DNA from: Dehalococcoidales bacterium
Lineage (GTDB): Bacteria > Chloroflexota > Dehalococcoidia > Dehalococcoidales > UBA2162
Assembly (NCBI GenBank): GCA_002685815.1
Contig: NYYM01000092.1
Span: 1-6,661, forward strand
Length of the DNA stretch: 6,661 nt
Direction of reading: 5' to 3'
Shown here: piece by piece, positions 1-4,692 of the stretch
Layout of the letters: each line of letters opens with the position of its first letter
How positions within the stretch are numbered: the stretch's first letter is position 1
The notes under the pieces: model-generated
Told to the model about the DNA's origin: nothing
Seen by the model: the letters and a program-made list of their open reading frames with translations, nothing else
Databases searched by the model: none
Translations under genes and position numbers: made by a program

Positions 1-714
1 ACTGGCCGCAGCCTCGGCTCTGCTGGCTACTTTGCCCTCCTCCATCAGACGCAGTAGGGCTGTCTTGACACCGCTGAAACTGAAGTCGTTAGTCCCCCTA
101 AGCCAGGCGCGGGGCAGTTGAATCGAAGCGGCCGCCGTGGCGGCGGCCCGCTGGATGGCTGGCCCTCCCGGATAGCCCAGGTCCAGTATCCGGGCGGCTT
201 TATCGAAGGCTTCGCCGGCGGCGTCGTCCCGTGTCCGTCCTAGTAGAGTATAGTCATGGTGGCCTTTCATCAGCACCAGGTCGCTGTGTCCCCCGGAGAC
301 GATCAGGCAGACCAGGGGAAAGACCGGGGCCGAATCAGGACCCGGCCCCTCCAGCCAGTTGGCGTAAATATGGCCTTCCAGGTGATTGACCTCGGTTAGG
401 GGCAGGCCGCGGGCCAGAGCGATGGCCTTGGCCGCATTTACTCCCACCAGTAATGAACCGGCCAGTCCGGGACCGGAGGTAACGGCCAGGCCATCCAGGT
501 CACTCCAGGTTACTTCAGCCCCAGCCATGGCCTGCTCTATTACGGGAATAATGGCCAGCAGGTGCTGACGGGAGGCCACCTCGGGAACAATTCCCCCGTA
601 TCGGGCATGGATTTCCAGTTGGGAGGCGATCCGGTTAGAGAGAATAGTGACTCCATCTTCGACTACGGCGGCGGCAGTCTCGTCACAGGAGGTCTCAATG
701 CCCAGAATTTTCAT
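1..714 (-). CDS. tsaD: tRNA N6-adenosine threonylcarbamoyltransferase TsaD, C-terminus cut by window edge
   Basis: TsaD transfers the threonylcarbamoyl group from TC-AMP to A37 of ANN-decoding tRNAs, acting in the cytoplasm with TsaB and TsaE. The 238 visible residues start with [20 protein letters not shown], the hallmark N-terminus of the family. The metal-binding motif HLEGH gives H111 and H115, the same numbering as the E. coli metal ligands. SGGHSDL (140-146), [15 protein letters not shown] (163-177), YPGGPA (181-186) and [11 protein letters not shown] (211-221) are the family's nucleotide-binding and core motifs. About 100 residues, including the last metal-binding Asp, lie beyond position 1. 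The start at 714 is chosen because it gives the canonical N-terminus. It lies 129 bp downstream of the MATE gene on the same strand and has its own promoter-like extended -10. The identification is nearly certain. Confidence 0.97.
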   Translation of the reverse strand, partial: MKILGIETSCDETAAAVVEDGVTILSNRIASQLEIHARYGGIVPEVASRQHLLAIIPVIEQAMAGAEVTWSDLDGLAVTSGPGLAGSLLVGVNAAKAIALARGLPLTEVNHLEGHIYANWLEGPGPDSAPVFPLVCLIVSGGHSDLVLMKGHHDYTLLGRTRDDAAGEAFDKAARILDLGYPGGPAIQRAAATAAASIQLPRAWLRGTNDFSFSGVKTALLRLMEEGKVASRAEAAAS

Positions 715-722
715 ACCCCTGA

Positions 723-731
723 ATTATAGCA
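723..731 (-). promoter_or_regulatory. Extended -10 promoter of tsaD (TGCTATAAT)
   Basis: Read on the minus strand the sequence is TGC followed by a consensus TATAAT (723-728), an extended -10 of the TGnTATAAT type. No good -35 is seen 16-18 bp upstream, which is usual for extended -10 promoters. The -10 ends only 8 nt before the tsaD ATG, so transcription would begin within 1-3 nt of the start codon or at it. The AGGGG between the two is too close to the ATG to work as a normal Shine-Dalgarno. Chance occurrence is possible. Confidence 0.5.
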
Positions 732-783
732 TAGCTCTGGAGGGTAGAATAATCGAGGTATTGTTCGGTTCCGGTTGTCGGTG

Positions 784-806
784 CCAGTATCAGCCATTGA
801 TACCGG
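784..806 (-). terminator. Possible terminator hairpin after the MATE gene (no U-tract)
   Basis: The two arms, CCAGTATCA (784-792) and TGATACCGG (798-806), form a 9-bp stem with one G-U pair and a 5-nt loop. The hairpin begins about 38 nt after the MATE stop codon on the minus strand. No T-run follows it, so it is not a classical intrinsic terminator; it could be an mRNA 3'-end stabiliser or a chance dyad. Confidence 0.3.
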
Positions 807-843
807 ATCATGTTGGTCGGCTGCACGAAGGTCTATCTCTCTA

Positions 844-2202
844 CTAGACCTCCTTATGCTTCCACCGGCCCATCCGGAAGTATATGGCGAAGAAAGTTCC
901 CCTGGCAGCCAGAGCCCCGATGATTGCCCACTGAACCCCATACGGGCCGATACCGCTGACTTGAGTTAGAAAATAGCCCAGGGGAAATTGCACCAGCCAC
1001 ATCGACAGCAAGGTAGCCAGCATAATCGGAAACGTATCGCCACTGCCCTCAACACACATGCTCAACACAACAACCACCCCGAATAACAGGTAACTCACTA
1101 TTTGTATTCTGAGAAAAGTAGCCGCCACCTCAACCAGGCCCGGCTCGGTACTAAAAATGCCGATTACCCCCTCAGCCCAAAACCATACCGCCACTGAGAC
1201 AATCATCGCCGCAGCCGTATAAAAACCCATCGCCAGCCAGCCACTCCTCTCGGCCCGGTCAGACTGGCCCGCCCCCAGATTCTGTGCGGCCAGAATACCG
1301 GTACTCCGGCCTAAAGAAGACGCCGGATTCATGATAAAACCCGCGATTCTTCGCGTTAGTTGGTAAGCTGCCAGGGCAACAGTGCCAAAGGGGGACACGA
1401 ACCATACCAGTACCAGGTACGGAAAAGTTCTTTGTATTCCCGTTATGGCAGAAGGAATACCCACTTTCACCATTCGCCATATGATGCTCCTGTCCAGATG
1501 GAAATTTCTCAAGGTTGGCTTCAGCTGAGTCCTCCCGCTAAAGAGGAACCACAACCCCAGGCCACCCCCCAGCGCTTGGGAAATAACATTGGTCAGGGCA
1601 GCACCGCTTACGCCGAGACGTGGGAATATCCACCAGCCGAAGATGAGGAACGGGACCAGCACCACGTGAAGAAGCCGGTAAAAGACTGATATCCTCATCG
1701 GTGTCACCGAGTCTCCGGATGCCTGCATTGAGGACTCAGAAATCCTCAGCATGGACATGGTTACCATCCCTGCCAGCATTATTCGCATGTAGGCCGCCCC
1801 TTCGGTGAGAACTTCGGGAGCCACCCCAAAGACTCCCAATATCTGCTCGGTAAAGAGGAGGCCCACCGTTACCGAAAACACAAAGAAGGCACCGCTGATG
1901 ACGAAGGCTTGCTGCATGACGTGATTGGCACCCTCGGTATCACCCGCCCCGACAAAGCGGGATACCATTACCCTCAAGCCTGTAAAGAGGCCCATCCCCA
2001 GAGAGCTCATTATCTGGACGACCATACTGGAAACACCGACTCCGGCAACGGCCGCCGACCCCAGCTTTCCTACCCATATCATATCGATAGTGGGTCCCAT
2101 CATACCCAGGCTCTGGCTAACGATTATTGGCCATGAGAAACCCCACAGGCTCCCCCCGACGCTACCTTTTGTCCAGTCTCTTCTGGGTGTCGTGCTACTC
2201 AT
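844..2202 (-). CDS. MATE-family multidrug / cation antiporter
   Basis: This is an inner-membrane secondary transporter of the MATE family, which exports cationic drugs or metabolites in exchange for Na+ or H+. Its 452 residues match the family length and consist mostly of hydrophobic segments, compatible with 12 TM helices in two six-helix halves. TM1 contains the family pattern of Pro25, Gly33, Pro37 and Asp40 followed by VGKLG; Asp40 matches the cation-binding acid of the N-lobe. Each half carries the typical cytoplasmic-loop motif: FVGAGDTEGANH (83-94) and NLGAGQSDRAER (308-319). The later MQASGDSVTPM (159-169) and CVEGSGDTFPIM (383-394) are also a repeated pair. Only a weak AGG precedes the ATG, 5 nt upstream. 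It is divergent from the lyase-like gene across 359 bp and runs towards tsaD. Substrate and coupling ion cannot be told from sequence. Confidence 0.93.
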   Translation of the reverse strand: MSSTTPRRDWTKGSVGGSLWGFSWPIIVSQSLGMMGPTIDMIWVGKLGSAAVAGVGVSSMVVQIMSSLGMGLFTGLRVMVSRFVGAGDTEGANHVMQQAFVISGAFFVFSVTVGLLFTEQILGVFGVAPEVLTEGAAYMRIMLAGMVTMSMLRISESSMQASGDSVTPMRISVFYRLLHVVLVPFLIFGWWIFPRLGVSGAALTNVISQALGGGLGLWFLFSGRTQLKPTLRNFHLDRSIIWRMVKVGIPSAITGIQRTFPYLVLVWFVSPFGTVALAAYQLTRRIAGFIMNPASSLGRSTGILAAQNLGAGQSDRAERSGWLAMGFYTAAAMIVSVAVWFWAEGVIGIFSTEPGLVEVAATFLRIQIVSYLLFGVVVVLSMCVEGSGDTFPIMLATLLSMWLVQFPLGYFLTQVSGIGPYGVQWAIIGALAARGTFFAIYFRMGRWKHKEV

Positions 2203-2255
2203 CGTAACCTGTCACAGCTTTTTGGTCCCCTTTGTATGATCAAAAGGGCTCTACC

Positions 2256-2275
2256 CATCGTTTAAGCTAACGATG
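2256..2275. repeat. Perfect inverted repeat, candidate operator
   Basis: CATCGTT (2256-2262) and AACGATG (2269-2275) are exact inverted copies around a 6-bp AT-rich centre. The 20-bp dyad lies 54 bp upstream of the MATE start codon, and no T-run follows on either strand, so an operator for a dimeric repressor fits better than a terminator. TetR- and MarR-type regulators often bind dyads of this size near efflux genes, but no regulator gene is visible in the window. Confidence 0.4.
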
Positions 2276-2492
2276 TATGGCACCCATTGATTCCATCCTC
2301 TTTCCTCCAATAGGAAGAAAAGGATAAATCATACATTATGACTGAGTTTAGTCCCCGAATGGAAGGTTGTCAATTATTAAGGAGAACGCTCTGACGACAT
2401 CTTACCGGCAGATTGTTTATCACTTTCTCGCCCCGGCGCCGTGAGCACAGCCCTATCAAACTTCAAATATCGAATGACCCGTGGGTACCGCG

Positions 2493-2521
2493 TTGACTGG
2501 CAAGAACCAGATGTGTATACT
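2493..2521 (+). promoter_or_regulatory. Sigma70-type promoter of the lyase-like NHL gene
   Basis: TTGACT (2493-2498, 5 of 6 consensus) and TATACT (2516-2521, 5 of 6) are separated by exactly 17 bp. Transcription should start near 2528, giving a leader of about 34 nt that includes the Shine-Dalgarno at 2547-2553. The promoter lies downstream of an in-frame GTG at 2481, which rules that codon out as the start for this transcript. Confidence 0.7.
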
Positions 2522-2546
2522 ACTTTCTACCGGAAATATTCAGGTC

Positions 2547-2553
2547 AAGGAGG
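2547..2553 (+). promoter_or_regulatory. Shine-Dalgarno deciding the start at 2562
   Basis: AAGGAGG is a full anti-16S match placed 8 nt before the ATG at 2562. The upstream GTG at 2481 has no comparable site. Confidence 0.85.
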
Positions 2554-2561
2554 CATACAAA

Positions 2562-3506
2562 ATGACCTACGGCACGGGTAAATACACTTACGAACTGGTT
2601 GACGGTTGGGCAAAATGTCCTGAAGGATGGTCGTTCACCGATGTTGGCGGAGTGTCCATAGATTCCCAAGACAGAGTGTACATACTAAGCAGAAGCCAAC
2701 GCCCGATTTCGGTTTTCGACCGTGAGGGTAATTTCCTGACATCTTGGGGGGAAGGATTCTCCAGGCGCGCTCACGGCACTTATATTGGTCCTGACGGGTC
2801 CGTCTACGGCACAGACGATGGCACCCACATAGTAACCAAATTCAGCTCCGATGGTGAATTGCTGCTAACATTGGGCAAAAAGGATCAGCCCTCGGACACC
2901 GGTTACGTACTGGGAGATCTGGCATCGATAGCACGAGGCGGACCTCCTTTCAATCGTCCGACCGGCGTGGCTCTTTCTTCATCGGGCGACATCTTCGTGG
3001 CCGATGGCTATGGCAACGCACGGGTACACAAGTTCAGCCCTGATGGTACCCTGCTCCTCTCCTGGGGAGAACCGGGTGACGGCCCCGGCCAGTTCAGACT
3101 CGTCCACAACGTCTGGGTGGACAAACAAGACCGTGTCTGGGTCTGCGATCGGGAGAACAGCCGAATCCAGATCTTCGATACCCAGGGCGAGTTCCTCGAC
3201 CAGTGGACTGATGTTATCAGGCCGACCGATATGTTTATCGACGACGAAGATACCGTGTATGTTTCTGAGTTGGTCCGGCGGGTGAGCATATTTACCATCG
3301 ATGGCAAGCTACTGGCCCGCTGGGGTACCGGACTGGTAGTTGAAAAATCAACTGACGGACAGGAAAAAAATCCTACCCTGTTCGTTGCTCCTCATACCAT
3401 AGCTGTTGATTCGAGGGGGGATCTTTACGTTGGCGAGGTCGTTATGACCATGGGCGGAATCGACCGGGGCCCCAAGACCATACAGAAGTTCGCCAGAACC
3501 AGTTAG
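2562..3506 (+). CDS. Six-bladed NHL beta-propeller, peptidyl-alpha-hydroxyglycine amidating lyase-like
   Basis: The 314-residue protein consists of six NHL-type repeats, each ending in a pattern like 'V.I/VFD..G.FL..WG'. It has no signal peptide or membrane segment, so it is probably cytoplasmic. It resembles the lyase (PAL) half of eukaryotic peptidylglycine amidating monooxygenase, which cleaves peptidyl-hydroxyglycine to amide plus glyoxylate. Numbered from M1 at 2562, three His in the equivalent blade position (H71 in AHGTYI, H182 in VHNVWV, H278 in APHTIAV) match the PAL zinc ligands. R44, Y150 in ADGYGNARV and R197 in CDRENSRIQ match the PAL catalytic Arg/Tyr/Arg, as recalled from the rat enzyme and not aligned by software. 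The start is set by promoter and Shine-Dalgarno; an in-frame GTG at 2481 would add 27 unlikely residues. It converges on the crotonase gene. Actual substrate is unknown; a related lyase, lactonase or binding propeller is possible. Confidence 0.85.
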   Translation: MTYGTGKYTYELVDGWAKCPEGWSFTDVGGVSIDSQDRVYILSRSQRPISVFDREGNFLTSWGEGFSRRAHGTYIGPDGSVYGTDDGTHIVTKFSSDGELLLTLGKKDQPSDTGYVLGDLASIARGGPPFNRPTGVALSSSGDIFVADGYGNARVHKFSPDGTLLLSWGEPGDGPGQFRLVHNVWVDKQDRVWVCDRENSRIQIFDTQGEFLDQWTDVIRPTDMFIDDEDTVYVSELVRRVSIFTIDGKLLARWGTGLVVEKSTDGQEKNPTLFVAPHTIAVDSRGDLYVGEVVMTMGGIDRGPKTIQKFARTS

Positions 3507-3595
3507 GTAGCACGCCGGGTTGGTAGCATGGACGCCATTCTGTCCCGATAAATGGGGGCCACCTCAACCTGCTGTCCGCAAATCGCTTTTCTCTT

Positions 3596-4402
3596 CTAAT
3601 TTCCCCCGAAATACGGTTGTCTTTTTTCCGCGAATGCTCTGATTCCCTCTCTACTTTCGCTGGAGGTGGAGTCGTCTCTTGGGATAGAGCCGATATACTC
3701 TAGGGTAGATTCCAGATCCATATTCAGGCCGTCATAAATAGCCCGTTTGATCTTCCGGATCGTTGCCGGAGGACCATTTGCTATCTTCTCGGCCAAGTCC
3801 CAGGTAGCGCCCTCCAACTCGTCATGGGGGACGACTGTGGTTACCAGACCTATGCGCTCTGCTTCCTTTGCATCGATCATGTCCCCGGTCAATAGAAGTT
3901 GACAGGCTTTATCCACCCCAACCAGTCTTGGCAAGAAGAAGGTGCCTCCCTGGACCGGCATTAGCCCTCTCTTGATATATATCTCTGAAAACCTCGCCAC
4001 GTCGGACGCTATCCTGATATCGCAGGCCAGGGCAATATCGAGTCCTCCCCCAACCGCCACCCCGTTTATTGACGCAATTATCGGTTTGTCGCATTTCTGC
4101 AAAGGTAAAGATAGCCAGTTCAGCCTTGAATGACCTCCTCCTCTATTTCTTGCCCCGGAATCTTGTTCGGGTCGTTGTTCGCGACGTTCCGCCATACCGC
4201 TAATATCAGCCCCGGCGCAGAAAGCCTTGCCGGCCCCGGTAAGAATCAGTACTCTCACTTCATCGTCTTTCACCGCGTCCTCCAGTGCCGTATACATACC
4301 TTCTACTATTCCGGGAACAAGGGCATTCATTTTATCCGGCCTGTTCAGGGTTATAGTAGCAATCCCACTTTCCTTGGTGTAGAGAATGTCTTGAGAATCC
4401 AT
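3596..4402 (-). CDS. Crotonase-fold enoyl-CoA hydratase/isomerase family protein
   Basis: This 268-residue protein has the length and layout of a single-domain crotonase, a cytoplasmic hexamer or trimer acting on acyl-CoA thioesters. The CoA and oxyanion-hole motifs are present: FCAGADISGM (61-70) and INGVAVGGGLDIALACDIRIA (112-132, Gly119/120 region). QGGTFFLPRLVG (151-162) follows, and the C-terminus EGIRAFAEKRQPYF is typical. The two catalytic Glu of rat enoyl-CoA hydratase (E144, E164) are replaced: by my hand alignment they become D122 and Y142, with E140 two residues before. The reaction may therefore be an isomerisation, hydrolysis or C-C cleavage and not simple hydration. An insertion rich in Arg, Gly and Gln (72-92) follows the first motif, where crotonases vary. 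AGGAGG lies 10 nt before the ATG, and a sigma70-like promoter is upstream, so it is probably monocistronic. Confidence 0.92.
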   Translation of the reverse strand: MDSQDILYTKESGIATITLNRPDKMNALVPGIVEGMYTALEDAVKDDEVRVLILTGAGKAFCAGADISGMAERREQRPEQDSGARNRGGGHSRLNWLSLPLQKCDKPIIASINGVAVGGGLDIALACDIRIASDVARFSEIYIKRGLMPVQGGTFFLPRLVGVDKACQLLLTGDMIDAKEAERIGLVTTVVPHDELEGATWDLAEKIANGPPATIRKIKRAIYDGLNMDLESTLEYIGSIPRDDSTSSESREGIRAFAEKRQPYFGGN

Positions 4403-4412
4403 TTCCGTATTT

Positions 4413-4418
4413 CCTCCT
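4413..4418 (-). promoter_or_regulatory. Shine-Dalgarno of the crotonase gene
   Basis: On the minus strand AGGAGG precedes the ATG at 4402 with a 10-nt spacer, slightly longer than ideal. It supports this start over any other in the frame. Confidence 0.75.
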
Positions 4419-4452
4419 GCCTTCTCTGGTTCCTTTCATCAGCCCTTTGATA

Positions 4453-4477
4453 TTGATGATTATAGGTAAAACATCAA
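4453..4477. repeat. Inverted repeat bracketing the crotonase -10, candidate operator
   Basis: TTGATG (4453-4458) and CATCAA (4472-4477) are exact inverted copies 13 bp apart. They flank the -10 hexamer, so a dimeric repressor bound here would block RNA polymerase. Acyl-CoA-responsive TetR or FadR-type regulators would be natural candidates, but none is encoded in the window. The half-sites are short and may be chance. Confidence 0.35.
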
Positions 4478-4487
4478 CGAATTACAA
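4459..4487 (-). promoter_or_regulatory. Sigma70-type promoter of the crotonase gene
   Basis: On the minus strand TTGTAA (4482-4487, 4 of 6 consensus) and a perfect TATAAT (4459-4464) are separated by 17 bp. Transcription should begin near 4452, giving a leader of about 50 nt with the Shine-Dalgarno inside. It implies the crotonase is transcribed separately from the selenoprotein gene upstream. Confidence 0.65.
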
Positions 4488-4612
4488 CCGGAGTCAGGGT
4501 AAGCCAAAACAGTTGCAGCTCCTATTCGAGCACCTTCTCACTCGGTACCCGGCATCCGATGATGTGGCTGGACGAGGGGGAAAATCTGTTCGTATTTGGA
4601 ACGGTACAATGC

Positions 4613-4640
4613 TAAGGGGAGCTGTTTCCAGCCCCCCTTA
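4613..4640 (-). terminator. Possible terminator hairpin after the selenoprotein gene (no U-tract)
   Basis: The arms TAAGGGG and CCCCTTA (4613-4619 and 4634-4640) plus an inner GCTG/CAGC (4621-4624 and 4629-4632) give an 11-bp stem with one A/C mismatch and a TTTC loop. It begins about 52 nt after the selenoprotein stop codon on the minus strand. It is GC-rich and stable but is not followed by a T-run on either strand, so factor-independent termination is uncertain. The rest of 4488-4692 shows no gene. Confidence 0.4.
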
Positions 4641-4692
4641 TCTCGTTAACCCTGATTTTGGCTATTGAGCGGTTTTGCCTTTCGGTAAAATC

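Larger units (their letters stand above)
2203..2561. other. Divergent intergenic region between the MATE and lyase-like genes
   Basis: This 359-bp stretch separates two divergently transcribed genes and contains no coding region I can support. It holds a perfect inverted repeat near the MATE side (2256-2275), the promoter of the plus-strand gene (2493-2521) and its Shine-Dalgarno (2547-2553). I found no convincing -35/-10 pair for the MATE gene. A good AAGGAG at 2379-2384 has no ATG, GTG or TTG after it, only a CTG that opens a 17-codon frame. Confidence 0.7.

Noticed and set aside
1360..1689. A 109-codon plus-strand frame inside the MATE gene
   Set aside because: It is an antisense shadow of a clearly real membrane-protein gene, with low-complexity, charged, unfamily-like sequence.
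2391..2444. A 17-codon CTG-started frame after AAGGAG at 2379-2384
   Set aside because: CTG starts are rare, the peptide has no recognisable feature, and no promoter for it was found. Probably chance.
2481..2561. GTG start at 2481 for the NHL protein
   Set aside because: It lies upstream of the TTGACT-17-TATACT promoter and has no good Shine-Dalgarno. The added 27 residues do not look like a domain or signal peptide, and AAGGAGG marks 2562.
3507..3595. Bidirectional terminator between the convergent lyase-like and crotonase genes
   Set aside because: I looked for a hairpin in this 89-bp gap and found none with a convincing stem or flanking T-runs.
4447..4668. A 73-codon plus-strand frame in the crotonase/selenoprotein gap
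   Set aside because: No Shine-Dalgarno, no recognisable composition or motif, and it overlaps the minus-strand crotonase promoter and a hairpin.
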